A DNA stretch of 64,000 nucleotides from Xylocopa sonorina. Taxonomy: Eukaryota > Arthropoda > Insecta > Hymenoptera > Apidae. Under the pieces are notes generated by a model. It made no database searches and was not told where the DNA came from. It saw only the letters and a program-made list of their open reading frames with translations. The stretch covers positions 2,170,001 to 2,234,000 of the forward strand of contig NC_135208.1 in NCBI RefSeq assembly GCF_050948175.1, given 5' to 3'. This document shows, one piece after another, positions 48,690-61,625 of this stretch. Every line of letters begins with the position of its first letter. The stretch's first letter is position 1. A program made the position numbers and the translations under genes.

Positions 48690-49740
48690 TCTTTTTTTGT
48701 ATGAAAGTAGGATTTGTTGTTCTTCAAGGTGGTAGAAAAATGCTCCACCATTTAATTTGGAATGGTTTTAACATCAATATGCCTCAAAGAGAGTTAATTT
48801 ACTCTTTTTCAAGCTTCAATCTAGTAGAAACAATATCCCAACACTTAAATTGGAATGGTTTTTACCACCAAAATGTCTCAAAGAGAGTTAATCCACTCTT
48901 TTTTGTATGAAAATAGGACTTTTAATGTTTCAAAGTGGTAAAAAAATACTCCACCATTTAATTTGGAATAGTTTTAACACCAACATGCCTTAAAGAGAGT
49001 TATTCCACCCTTTTTTTGTATGAAAATAGGACTTGTAATGCTTCAAAATGTTTAAAAAATGCTCGACTATTTAATTTGGAATGGTTTTGATACCAATATG
49101 CCTCAAAGAAAGTTAATCCACTCTTTTTTTGTCTGAAAATAGGACTTGTAATGCTTCAAAATGCTAGAAAATTGTTCCTCCATTTAAGTTTTGACGCTTT
49201 CAACACCAATATGCCTCAAAAAGAGTTAATTCACCCTTTTTCAAGCTTCAAGATGGTAAAAACAATGTCCCAACACTTAAATTGGGATGGTTTTCAACAC
49301 CAAAACGCCTCAAAGAGAATTAATCTACCCTTTTCTGTATGAAAGTAGAACTTGTAATGCTTCAAAGTGGTACAAAAATGCTCCACCATTTAATTTGGAA
49401 TAGTTTTAACACTAATATGTCTCAAAAAGAGTTAATCCACCCTCTTTCAAGCTTCAATCTGGTAGAAACAGTGTCCCAACACTTAAATTGGGACGGTTTT
49501 CAACACCAATATGCCTCAAAGAGAGTTAATCTACCCTTTTCTGTATGAAAGTAGAACTTGTAATGCTTCAAAGTGGTACAAAAGTGCTCCAGCACTTAAG
49601 TTTGAATGTTTTTAACACCAATATGCCTCAAAAAGAGTTAATCCACCCTTCTTCAAGCTTCAAGATGGTAAAACCACTTAAATTGGGACGGTTTTCAACA
49701 CCAGAACGCCTCAAAAGAGAGTTACAATCCACCCCCATCC
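48690..49740 (+). repeat. Family K tandem repeat, second block
   Basis: Nine or ten units like those at 39860-41385, in the same orientation (GTAGAACTTGTAATGCTTCA, AAATGCTCCACCATTTAATT, CACCAATATGCCTCAAAGAG). The M-to-K junction CTTCTAATTTAACG-GTTG-CTTTTTTT-TATGAAAGTAGG matches that at about 40250-40300. Confidence 0.88.
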
Positions 49741-50395
49741 AGCGAACAAGTTTTCTTCTTTTACAAGTCGGCATAGCTCTGTTCAACGAGTTATTGGGAT
49801 TACATAGTATTAAGGTGTACGTGTTCGCAGCGTGTGATTTCGATTCATTCCCTTCTGCATCGCCATTTGGCCCAAATTCATCCCCTCGAACCCTTTTTTC
49901 TACGCAAGCTGGTAGGGATAGAAGCTGTGCGAGCCACGTTAGAGCTATACCGATCGAAGAAAGAGAAGGAACAGTTTGTACATTAAGTAATATACACGTG
50001 TAAGTTTGTAACTATCGCGATTCGAAGAGCAGAGCCCGGCTCTTTGCAATTCTGGAGAGGGTTCAGCCTAAAGTTAAGGCCTGCGGAGAGAGATATGTCT
50101 CGCTGCAAGAGTTTTGGTATACGTACACACATATCATGCGAATCCTCTTGGCGTGTGTGTACAGATACTGCGCATGCATCTGTGTAATTAATTATTTATT
50201 GATTTAACGCGAGAGCTGGAGGCATCCAGGATGAAAACGAGTATTGTGAAGCGCGGTGGAGGCTGGCTTTTTCATTCGTCTCTCATCGTCAGCTCTTCTC
50301 ACCGCTCAGTTGAGTGTTCTTGGGAAGGCCAGACTCATTTTGGCCACTGTCGATGAACTGAGAGCGAACAGGATGAAAGCTACAGGCCACTGTTG
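49741..50395. other. Unique spacer
   Basis: Mixed-composition unique sequence. A 152-codon + frame running in from 49545 starts in family K and has no known domain. No gene called. Confidence 0.5.
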
Positions 50396-50670
50396 TATAT
50401 AGATAGAACCATTGCCGCTCTATGAAACGATTAGGTATTTCTATACACGTATATAGCCATTATGGAATATTATTATATTTGTACAATATGTATAAGGCAG
50501 CCATCTCCAATGAAACATTCATAAACAAGTGTGTGATAATATTTGTAAAATTTGATATCCAATAAACAATCTTATGTTCTCTACGAATCAACCTCTGATC
50601 TCTCTCTTTCTCTCTCTGCGTTACGGAGAAGAGTTGGTGCACGGTTTGTAGTTGAGAAGAGGAAGACGAG

Positions 50671-50718
50671 ATGCTGAAGATCCTATTTTTGACTCTCTTT
50701 TATGTATTAGTTACACAG
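50671..50718 (+). other. Mini-ORF copy 1, hydrophobic, followed by a donor-like site
   Basis: Reads MLKILFLTLFYVLVTQ. It resembles a secretory signal core. GTAAGA overlaps its end, so it could be a first coding exon whose partner is lost or distant. Function unknown; the hydrophobic run may be chance in a T-rich repeat. Confidence 0.3.
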
Positions 50719-51077
50719 TAAGAAGAGAAATGGAGTATAAATTTCATTTTTAAGCTGAGAAGATTAAATTTTGTTACGGAAGGAAGTTACGAGTCACTAT
50801 TTGAAGTGATTAGGTATTTCTATATACGTATACAGTCATTATGAAATATTGTACAATGTATATAAAGCAGTCATCTTCAATGAAACATTTATAACAAGTG
50901 CGTAATAATATTTGCGAATTTTTATATACAGTAAACCATAAGATCGTTTACTTCTATAATTTACTACAACAATTACTTCAATTATATAATTTACTTTCTC
51001 TATAAATTAAGTTCTCTGCTCTCTGCATTAGAAAGAAGAGTTGGTGTACGGTTTTGAGTTGAGAAGAGGAAGACGAG

Positions 51078-51124
51078 ATGCAGAAGATCCTATTTTTGAT
51101 TCTGTTTTGTGTGTTTGTTACACG
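51078..51124 (+). other. Mini-ORF copy 2, hydrophobic, followed by GTGAGA
   Basis: Reads MQKILFLILFCVFVT and then CG before GTGAGA; unspliced it ends after 16 codons. It is identical to copy 3 and differs from copy 1 at six residues with no frameshift. Confidence 0.3.
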
Positions 51125-51497
51125 GTGAGAAGATTAATGGAGTATAAATTTCATTTTTAAGTTGAGAAGATTAAATTTTGTTACGGAAGGAAGTTACGAG
51201 TCACTATTTGAAGCGATTAGGTATTTCTATACACGTATACAGTCATTATGAAATATTGTACAATGTATATAAAGCAGTCATCTTCAAAGAAACATTTATA
51301 ACAAGTGCGTAATAATATTTGCGAATTTTTATATACAGTAAACCATAAGATCGTTTACTTCTTCTATAATTTACTTTAATTTACTACAACAATTACTTTA
51401 ATTATATAATTTACTTTCTCTATAAATTAAGTTCTCTGCTCTCTGCATTAGAAAGAAGAGTTGGTGTGCGGTTTTGAGTTGAGAAGAGGAAGACGAG

Positions 51498-51544
51498 ATG
51501 CAGAAGATCCTATTTTTGATTCTGTTTTGTGTGTTTGTTACACG
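51498..51544 (+). other. Mini-ORF copy 3, hydrophobic, followed by GTGAGA
   Basis: Identical in sequence to copy 2, 420 bp downstream. Degraded relatives without the ATG follow near 51865, 52465, 52683, 53284 and 54262. Confidence 0.3.
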
Positions 51545-52010
51545 GTGAGAAGATTAATGGAGTATAAATTTTATTTTTAAGTTGAGAAGATTAAATTTTG
51601 TTACGGAAGGAAGTTACGAGTCACTATTTGAAGTGATTAGGTATTTCTATACACGTATACAGTCATTATGAAATATTGTACAATGTATATAAAGCAGTCA
51701 TCTTCAATGAAACATTTAGAACAAGCAAACATTTATTAATAATATTTGTGGAATTTTATATACAGTAAACAATCTTATGGTCTGTACGAATTAAGTTCTC
51801 TGCTTTCTGCATTAGAAAGAAGAGTTAATCTACAATTTGGAATTGAAAAGAAGAAGACGAGCAATTGAAGATCCTATTCTTTCTTCTGTTTTATGTGTTC
51901 GTTCCATGGCAAGCGGAAAAATAAAGTACAAACTTAGTTTTTAAATTGGTCTGGGAAGTTGAAATATTGCTACGATAAAGAAAGTTAATAAATCCTTAAG
52001 TTAATAATCT

Positions 52011-54785
52011 TCAATAAACAATTTTATATTGTTCTTTGTATTAGGAAGAAGAATTGATCTATGGTTTACTAAAAATTCTTAAAAAGAAGATGTCCAGACA
52101 TAGAAGATCCAATTTCCTCTTCTTAAAATCTCTTTTCCTGTAAACATTCATAACAAAAGTTACATAACAACAGAAAAACAGAAGTTAAATAACAAATATT
52201 ACATGGTAAGACAAATATATCGCACAATAGATATGAGAATATACAATATACATAAAAAAATACAAAACAAATTCATAATTCGCATTTGAAAATCCTCAGA
52301 CCGCAGTAATGGGAAGAATGCAATAACGAGCGTGCTGCCTACATTATTAAATATTATACCTGTACAATCTACATAAGGCGGTCATCTTCAATAAACAATC
52401 TTATGTTGCTCCCTGCATTAGAAAGAAGAGTTAATCTACAATTTGGTATTGAAAAGAAGAATATTAGATACGGAAGATCTTATTTTTTCTTGTTGGTTGC
52501 GTGGTAAAAGGAAAGATGATGTATAAATTTGTTTTTTAAATTTAGAAATTCAAGCATTGCCATGAAAGAAAGTTACATTATGAAATATTATATTCGTACT
52601 TATACAATATATCTTATATTGCTCTCTGCATTAGAAAAAAAGAGTTAATCTACAATTTGGTATTGAAAAGAAGAAGATCGGATACAGAAGATCTTATTTT
52701 TTCTTGTTGGTTGCATGGTAAGAGGAGAAATAAAGTATAAATTTATTTTTTAAATTGAGAAATTCAAGTATTACAAGAAAGTTATGAAATATTATATTTG
52801 TACTCTATATGTAAGGCAGTTATCTCCAATAAATAATCTTATTCTTATTCTTCTCTGCATTAGGAAGAAGAATTGATCTACAGTTTACTAAAAGTTCTCA
52901 AAAAAAAGAAGACCAAACCTAGAAGATCCCATTCCCTTTTCTTTTTTCCTGTAAACATTAAAAACAGAAGAACATAACAAATATTACATAACAAGAGAAA
53001 AACAAAAGTTAAATAACAAATATTACACAGTAAGACTTATATATCGCACAACAGGTATCACAATGTAATAAAATACAAAACAAATTCGTAATTCCCATTT
53101 GAAAATCCTCAGAACGCAGTGGTGGGGAGGATCCACTAACGAGCGTGCTGCCTACATTATTAAATATTATATTTGTACAATCTATATAAAGCAATCATCT
53201 CCAATAAACAATTTTATATTGCTCTCTGCATTAGAAAGGAGAGTTAATCTACAGTTTACTACCAAAAAGACGAAGACGAAACATAGAAGATTCCATTTTT
53301 TCTTTTGTTTTATGCATTCGTTGCATGGCAAGAGGAAAAATGGGGTACAAATTTAGTTTTTCAATTGGATTGGGAAGTTTAAATATTGCTACGATAAAGA
53401 AATTTAATAAGTCCCACAGTTAATAATCTTCAATAAATAATCTTATATTACTCTCTGCATTAGGAACAAGAAAAGTGACAAGAAATTTTAGTTAAAAATT
53501 CTCAAAAATAAGAAGTCCAGACATAGAAGATCCAATTCCCTCTTCTCCTTTCCTGTAAACATTAAAAACAGAAGTTACATAACAAATATTACATAACAAC
53601 AGAAAAACAAAAGTTAAATAACAAATATTACACAGTAAGACTAATATATCGCACAACATATATTACAATATAAAAAAATACAGAATAAATTCATCATACT
53701 TATTTGAAAATCTCAATCTCTTATCAAAGCATTTAAAATTAACTTGCATCTATCTATTTTGCAGTAAATTAATTTTCTAACAATATAATAATAAGTGACT
53801 AGTAAAATCACTAACATAGTAATAAGCTCTCTGCATTAGGAAGAAGAATTAATCTACTAAATTGATTTACTAAAAGTTCTCAAAAAGAAGACCAGACATA
53901 GAAGATCCCATTCCCTCTTCTAAAAATCTTTTCTCCTGTAAACATTCATAAAAGAAATTACATAAATATTACATAACAACAGAAAAACAAAAGTTAAATA
54001 ACAAATATTACACAATAAGACTAATATATCACACAACAGATATTACAATATAATAAAATACAAAACAAATTCATAATTCCTATTTGAAAATCCTCAGACT
54101 GCAGTGGTGGGGAGGATCCACTAACGAGCGTGCTGCCTACATTATTAAATATTATATTTGTACAATCTATATAAAGCAATCATCTCCAATAAACAATTTT
54201 ATATTGCTCTCTGCATTAGAAAGAAGAGTTAATCTACAATTTGGTGTTGAAAAGAAGAAGACGAGCAATTGTGGATCCTATTCTGTCTTCTGTTTTACGT
54301 GTTAGTTGCATGACAAGAGGAAAAATGGAGTACAAATTTAGTTTTTCAATTGGATTGGGAAGTTTCAAAATTACTATGAAAGAAAGTTACAGGCCACTCT
54401 ATAAAATAAGTATTTCTATACCTGTATATAGCCATTATGAAACATTATTATATTTGTACAATATATATAAGGCAGTTTAACTATCAAAGTAGATAAGTAA
54501 CTTGATAAGGCAGAATTAACTATCAAAAAGAAGAAGACCGCACATAGAAGATTCAATTCCCTCCTCATTTTTCCTGTAAACATTCATAACAGAAGGTACA
54601 TAACAAACATCACATAACAAGAGGTAAATAAAAGTTAAATAACAAATATTACATGATAAGAATAATATCTAACATGACAAATATTACAATATAATAAAAT
54701 ACAGAATAAATTCATCATTCGTATTTGAAAATCCTCAGAACGCAGTGGTGGGGAGGATCCACATAACGAGCGTGCTGCCTCCCCT
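52011..54785 (+). repeat. Degraded mixed repeats related to the 410-bp unit, plus a BamHI-site element
   Basis: Diverged copies of CTCTCTGCATTAGAAAGAAG, AACAAATATTACA, TTTTCCTGTAAACATTCATA and CAATAAACAATCTTATATTG. A segment GAAAATCCTCAGAACGCAGT, GGTGGGGAGGATCCACTAAC, GAGCGTGCTGCCT occurs near 53100, 54086 and 54726, and in diverged form near 52289. Short open frames here are by-products. Confidence 0.8.
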
Positions 54786-55850
54786 CTAATACCAACCAGC
54801 AAATACAGATAGCGTCACCAGCCGTCCGTGCGCGTTTAAAAAAAGCAAGGGACAACAATACGCGGTCGAGTGCGGTGAGAAAGAAAAAAAATCGGTGAAA
54901 TGGTGGAGTTCTGTCGCTGGTGTGCTTAAGAGAGGAACCAGGTGAGCGCAATCTTCGTTACTTAACGCGCCAATATCGCACGCGATCCTCTTCCGACTGT
55001 ACACCCAACCGTCTACCATCCTGATAAACCTGAAAGATTTTTCGCAGCCCACCAGGTGTCTCCTCAGGACTTGCACGATCAATTTTCTCGCGTTGCAACG
55101 TAAAAATCCAGATCGTAGATCACGCGTCGATTCGCCGTCGTCCTCTTCTCAGTGTCTCCTCTCGTCGACGATTTTTCTTCGACACTGCCATAACCTCCTC
55201 GCGAGCGCAACGCTCAGAGTCTGCACAGCGAATGGCACGCGCCAGCGACAGGTGCGCACGAACTTATGACATTGCTGGCCTGCTTGCTCCTCCCAAACAA
55301 ACAATAGAACGCGACACAACTGTTATCCAATTCAAATCATGCGTTAATTCCATCGTCTGGACTTAATTTGGCAATTTATATTGATGGTACATACACGCAA
55401 ACAGTTGCTGTATAGAATGCTCGAATCAGAAATCGATAAACAGCCCTCGTTGCTGTGCGAAACCCGCGAAAACGGGCGGGAAGGCGAACAGCCACGTGGT
55501 TCTAAGTTGAACGTATTATTTGTACATTTTTTGTGGTATTTTGGTAAGAGTTTTTAGTGGTGGTTCGAATCTGATGCGATGGAAGCAGAATTTTTGCGCA
55601 CAGATGCGATGGCGTGTCCTGTTTCCGGTCGAAATTCCATGGTGGCTTAAATGCCCCATCCCCCCACCATATCTGGCCTCTATTGATTGCTCTACCGCAC
55701 TACTGGCCTAGTTTTATGACTTCACTCTCCACCCCAGCACCCTGCTTCCTGCTGGTTCCACGTTCTCTTCATGTCTGGGAGTATTATGGAGCCGTAGACA
55801 CAGTTTGGTAGTGGAATTTTGACTTCCGTGGGAGAAGAACTTAGTAATTT
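54786..55850. other. Unique island after the repeats
   Basis: GC/CpG-richer sequence (54780-55270), then mixed unique DNA. It could be the promoter or 5' end of another gene, but neither strand gives a recognisable protein; the minus frame 55082-54786 (98 codons) matches nothing I know. Confidence 0.4.
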
Positions 55851-57595
55851 TTCATTCAGTTGTTTAAATAAAAATTCTTTGCTCTTTGTAGGAGATCAGA
55901 AGATTGTGAAGAGGAGTTAAAGCTAGAGAGGGACTTAATAATTTTTTACTGAGTACCTTAATTAAAAAGCTAGAAAGGAACTTAATAACCTTCCATTGAG
56001 TACCTTAGTTAAAAATTCTTAGCACTATGTTGAAGATTAGAAGCTTGTGAAGAGGAGTTAAAGCTAGAGAGGGACTCAATAAATTTCCATTGAGTGGCTT
56101 AATTAAAAAACTTCGAGCATTTTGTAGGAGCTTAGAAGCTTGTGAAGAGGAGTTAAAGCTAGAAAAGAATTTAATAATCTTCTATTGAGTACCTTAATTA
56201 AAAATTTTTAGCACTATGTAGAAGATTAGAAGCTTGTGAAAAGAACTTAATTACCTTCCATTGAGTTCCTTAATTAAAAATACTTTGCACTTTATAGGAG
56301 ATTAGAAGCTTGTGAAGAGGAGTTACAGCTAGATAGGAACTTAATAGATTTCCTCAGTACTTTAATTAAAAATTCTTAGCACTTTGTGAAAGCTTTTAAA
56401 GCTTGTGAAGAGGATTTAAAGCTAAAAAGGAACATAATAATCTTCCATTAAGTGTCTCAATTAAAAATTCCTAGTACTTTGTAGAAATTTGCAAGCTTGC
56501 AAAAAGCAATTCAAAAAAAGCTAAAAAAGAACTTAATAATCTACCATTGAGTTTCTTGACTAAGAAAATCTGAATTAAAGCTAGAATAGAACTTAATAAG
56601 CTTCTATTGAGTTACTTAATTAAAAATAACTCAAACTATACTTAATTAAAAATTCTTAGCACTTTGTAGAAGCTTAGAAGCTTGCGAAGAGCTCTTAAGG
56701 CTAGAAAAGAATTTAATAATCTTTCATTGAGTTCCTCAGCATTTTGTAGAAGCTTAGAAGTTTATGAGAAAGTATTAAAGCTAGAAAAGAACTTAATCTT
56801 CCACTAAGTTCCTTAATTAAACATTCTTAACACTATGTAGAAGCTTAGGAGCTTGTGAAGAGAAATTAAATCTAAAAAAGAATTTAATAATCTCCCATTG
56901 AGTTCTTAAACTTAAAAAATCTGAATTAAAGCTAGAAAAGAGTTTACTAGCCTTCCATTGAGTATTTTAATTAAAAGTTCTTAGCACTTTGTGAAAACTT
57001 ACAAGCTTGCAAAAAGGTATTAAAGCTAAAAAGGAACTTAATGATCTACCATTGAGTTGCTTAACTAAAAATTCTTAGCACTTTGTGGAAGCTTCAAAGC
57101 TTGTGAAGAGGAATTAAAGCTAGAAAAGGACTTAATATCCTTCCATTGAGTTCTTAAACTAAAAAAATCTTAATTAAAGCTAGAAAAGAACTTAATAAAA
57201 ATTCTAATAAAAATTCTTAGTATTTTGCAGAAGTTTGAAAGCTTGTGAGGAGGAATTAAAGCTAGAAAAGAATTCTGTAGAAACTTACAAGCTTGCAAAG
57301 AGGAATTGGAGCTAATAAAGAACTTAATCTTCCACTAATTTCTTTAATTAAACATTCTTAGCACTATGTAGAAGCTTAGAAACTTGTGAAGAGGAATTGA
57401 AGCTAGAGAAGAACTTAATAAAAGCTCTGAGCAGTTTGTAGAAATTTTAAAGCTTGTGAAAAGGAATTAAATCTAGAGAGGAACTTAATATCTTCTACTA
57501 AGTTCCTTAATTAAACATTCTTAACACTACGTAGAAGCTTGGAAGCTTGTGAAGAGAGAATTGAATGTAGAAAAGAGCTTGGTAGAGTCCAGAAA
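55851..57595 (+). repeat. ~100-bp tandem repeat with HindIII-type sites, ~17 units
   Basis: Units share AGAAGCTTGTGAAGAGGAGT, TAAAGCTAGAAAAGAACTTA, ATCTTCCATTGAGTTCCTTA and ATTAAAAATTCTTAGCACTT. Length varies through internal deletions and mixed subunits. Confidence 0.88.
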
Positions 57596-58545
57596 CTGTA
57601 GTGGACGATACTGCGAGGGAATTTCGATGGGCCAATCCCGCCTAGAATTGTGAACCGCGGATTCGACGATAAATTAGCGGGCGTTCTCCATAAATCCCAG
57701 CTGGTTTATATATTATGCACCTGTGCATAGGTGGGTGCACGTGCGTGTGCCTCTGTTACGCTCACGTGTCACATGTGTATGCACTGTTGCGTGCATAGGA
57801 TCAAGGCTGCACGTGGTGCAGGTTTATTTTTAAAAAAGCCTGCTAACGCACAGAGTTACGTTCAGAGGAGGCTCTCTTTTTTTCCCCCACCGTCTTGCGT
57901 GCAGCCTTGGGTTATTTATACGGTTTTTCGTTCTCCACCCTGTAAGACTGTTACGTCTTCGATTGTTTCGCAGTCCACCCTTTTGCTCGAGCCAATTAAT
58001 TGGCTCAGTCGAGTGTAAACGGGTACTCGATGAACATAAAGAAGTGGTTTCCTCTTTCGAACCTCTCTTCGATCATTAAACAGCTCCTCGACGGATAATT
58101 CCAATGTCCCTGGCTTTTATTCCATTTAATCCAGTAAATCTTCATTCCACCACTGTTTTACAGTTTCACGAATAGCTGGCTGCTTCGTGGAGGCTTATGA
58201 AATTGTTCCATGAATTGTAATAAGTCCTGCGAATGATTTAGACCATTTTAAGGCTCGTTAAAGGCTCTCTTTCCATGCTGGGTAATTACTTCTCAGTGAT
58301 GTAGATTAATATGATGTCTGGCATTTATTTCAGTCGCTGTACGTTGGTTCACGCATTGATCTTGGCCAAGTAGTATCGCCTGAAACTTGTCAGACTTAAA
58401 AGTCAGCTGTGCTGGCACTACTGCGAGTTCCATGGCTTTCTTCGTCCTCTGCTTCTTCTTCTTCAACAGAATTCTCGTTTATTCGTGCAGGGAATACTTG
58501 AGATTCGTTTATCGTCTTCTCATTTTAATCTGAAATTTAGAAAAC
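57596..58545. other. Unique spacer
   Basis: Mixed-composition, CpG-containing sequence with GTGCACGTGCGTGTG-type runs near 57733. A 95-codon frame at 57731-58018 has no known domain. No gene called. Confidence 0.45.
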
Positions 58546-59935
58546 ATATAATAATTGTTACAACAATTTTTTAATTAAATACAATTTAATTATAAACCAG
58601 TAAAATAATATTTTATGCAGATATTTCATATTAAGCTGTGTATAATTAAATATTTTAATTATACGAAGCAAAACATTAAATACTTTAATTATATAAAATA
58701 CAATTGAATGATAAACGAGTAAAATAATATTTTATGCAGATATTCCATGTTGAGCTGTGTGCAATTAAATATTTTAATTGGTATCGTATTTATGGCAATA
58801 ACGCAAAGGATATCGTCGTTAAAATATTGCAAATATTCGTCGTTCTTTGCTTGCTTGATAGGTTTTTTAATTTTTTAAGTTCCTTTGAGGATTATTGAAA
58901 CGAGCTACATTTTGCAGCTACATATTTGCATAAAGTTATTTAATTATAAAGTATGTTAATAAAGAAGAGTTGCTGAGGGAGTAACAGTCTTGTACAACGT
59001 GCTTTTACTTTATTACAGAATTAACTTGGATTTATGTATTTTGTAATAGAATTAATTTACTGTATTATTTGTGTCATCAAGATATTTAATATTAAATTGT
59101 AGAAAAATTAATGTACTACAATATCTTTATTTTCTACGTATTTAAAGTTAATTTGTGTTTATGGGTTAGGTAGTAAATTAAATTAAATTAATTTTAGTTA
59201 TCTTAGTAAATTAAATTAAATTAATTTTACTTATCTCAGTAAATTAAATTAACTTTACTTGTCGTTATATTGCTTCACTTATTATTATATTGTAGTAAAT
59301 TAATTTTACTGCAATATCTTTATTATCAAATTATTAAAAATTAATATTTTAATTAATTATTATTTTTCAATTCAATAATATTAAAAATTAATTTTAGTTG
59401 AAAATACAAGAAAGCAAGTTAATTTTAATTACTTTGATAATAAAGATATTGCAGTAAAATTAATTTTACAACAATATAATAATAACTAACGAGTAAAATT
59501 TACTTTATTACAGCATACATAAATGAAAGATAATTTTAATTACTTTGATAATAAAGATATTGCAATACAATTAATTTTACAAAAATATAATAATAAGTAA
59601 CGAGTAAAATTAATTATAATTATTACAGTGTACGCAATGTGAGTTAATCTTAAATAATTTAATAATAAAGATATTGCAGTAAAATTAATCACAGTACCTT
59701 TATAATCAAAATATGTAAAATTAACTTGCATCTACGTATTTTGCAGTAAATTAATTTTAGTAGAAAATACACGAACCCAAGTTAATTTTAAATACTTTGA
59801 TAATAAAGATATTTGCAGCAAAATTAATTTTACAGCAATATAATAATAAGTAACAAGTAAAATTAATTATATTACGGTATACAGTGCAAGTTAATTTTAA
59901 GTATTGCGAAAATAAAAATGCTATAATAAACGCAT
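58546..59935. repeat. AT-rich repeats (TAATAAAGATATTGCAGTAA family)
   Basis: Irregular repeats of GATAATAAAGATATTGCAGT, AAATTAATTTTACAACAATA, ATAATAAGTAACGAGTAAAA, plus short AAATTAAATTAA runs (59170-59250). A diverged pair lies near 58570-58780 (AATATTTTATGCAGATATT). Confidence 0.8.
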
Positions 59936-60295
59936 GTGTCGTGCAAGACTGTTACTCCTACAGTAACTTCTCTTTATCGATGCACTTTGTAGCTGGAACT
60001 TTATGCACATATGTTAAAACAATTTGAAATTAAAATGCTGAGAACACAGATGCCAGTTGATTTTACACGTTATGATAATATAAAGATACTGTGGGAAATT
60101 AATTTCACTGTTTATGTTGCACATTAATGCTGTATTGTTATTTTGTTAATGCTGTAGTAAATTAATTCTGACACTATTATTTTATTAATATTGAACACTA
60201 TTAAACTACTTAATGCTATAATACTTAATATTGTGGTATTGTGAGTGTTATAAATATATTTCTAATGTAATAAAAATATTGTAGCAAAATTAATT
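59936..60295. other. AT-rich spacer
   Basis: AT-rich sequence leading into the 245-bp array; nothing distinct seen. Confidence 0.5.
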
Positions 60296-61035
60296 TACTA
60301 TGATAGCACCATAACTTATAGTAAATTAATTCTAATACTATTACTTTATAAATATTAATAACTATTAAACTACTTAATACTATAATATTTAACATTGCAG
60401 TATTAATTTTTAATTATTTAAATACTATAATACTTAAAATACTGTAGCATTAATTTATAAATTCTTATTGCTATAGTATTATTAGTATTACAATTTTAAT
60501 TTATTTATTATACAATAAGGATATTGCAGCAGAATTAATTTACTATGATAGCACCATAACTTATAGTAAATTAATTCTAATACTATTACTTTATAAATAT
60601 TAATAACTATTAAACTACTTAATACTATGATATTTAACATTGCAGTATTAATTTTTAATTATTTGAATACTATAATACCTAAAATACTGTAGCATTAATT
60701 TATAAATTCTTATTGCTATAGTATTATTAGTATTACAATTTTAATTTATTTATTATACAATAAGGATATTGCAGCAAAATTAATTTACTATGATAGCACC
60801 ATAACTTATAGTAAATTAATTCTAATACTATTACTTTATGAATATTAATAACTATTAAACTACTTAATACTATAATATTTAACATTGCAGTATTAATTTT
60901 TAATTATTTAAATACTATAATACCTAAAATACTGTAGCATTAATTTATAAATTCTTATTGCTATAGTATTATTAGTATTACAATTTTTATTTATTTATTA
61001 TACAATAAGGATATTGCAGCAGAATTAATTCACTA
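60296..61035 (+). repeat. 245-bp tandem repeat, three copies
   Basis: TGATAGCACCATAACTTATA lies at 60301, 60546 and 60791, a period of exactly 245 bp with very few differences. Diverged copies of the same unit reappear at 63550-64000. Confidence 0.9.
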
Positions 61036-61625
61036 TAATAGTACTGAATTAATGCTATAATATTAAGCAGCATTAAGTAATTTAGTAGTTATTAGTGTTA
61101 AGAAAATAATACTGCTGGAATTAATAAAATTAATTAGACTGTAGTAATAGCAATTTGATAGACAATTTCAAACTAGACAATATAATAGATAGTACCCAAT
61201 TATAATAATAAACAACTTATTGCTATCACTAATTATTATAATAAATTACAATAAATTTACTATTAATATAGTGAATTACAGTAAAGATTTCATGCGCAGT
61301 AAAAATCTACAATAATAGACAACACATTGCTATTACTACTACAATAATAGATTACAATAAAAATTTCAAGAGCAGTAAAAATATCAAACTAGACAATATT
61401 ACACATAAATACTCAAGTACAATACCAAACAACTTATTACTATTACTGTCGTAATAAATTACAGTAAATTTCTTATTACTACACCAAATTAATTATAATA
61501 TAACAAAATTACTTATTATAATATAACAATATTACAATATACTAAACTACAGTATGTATATTAAATAATACAATATTGTAATATAATAAAACAATTTTCG
61601 AACGAGCAATACAATATGCAATATA
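61036..61625. other. AT-rich spacer
   Basis: Very AT-rich, with loose repeats of ACAATAATAAA(C/T) and CTATTACTA words. No gene. Confidence 0.5.

Larger units (their letters stand above)
50400..52010 (+). repeat. ~407-420-bp tandem repeat with a conserved signal-like mini-ORF
   Basis: Three good copies and one degraded copy share TAGGTATTTCTATACACGTA, a TATATAAAG string (about 50868, 51266 and 51685; TGTATAAGG in the first), AATAAACAATCTTATG-like words, GTTGAGAAGAGGAAGACGAG, then a 16-codon ORF with ATG at 50671, 51078 and 51498, followed by GTAAGA or GTGAGA. The unit looks like an amplified promoter plus first exon; no downstream exon is identified. Confidence 0.85.

Noticed and set aside
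49545..50003. 152-codon + strand ORF
   Set aside because: Its first third is family K repeat; the remainder has no domain, and composition looks non-coding.
54786..55082. 98-codon minus-strand ORF in the unique island
   Set aside because: No recognisable motif; GC-rich DNA gives chance open frames. Mentioned only as a possible exon region.
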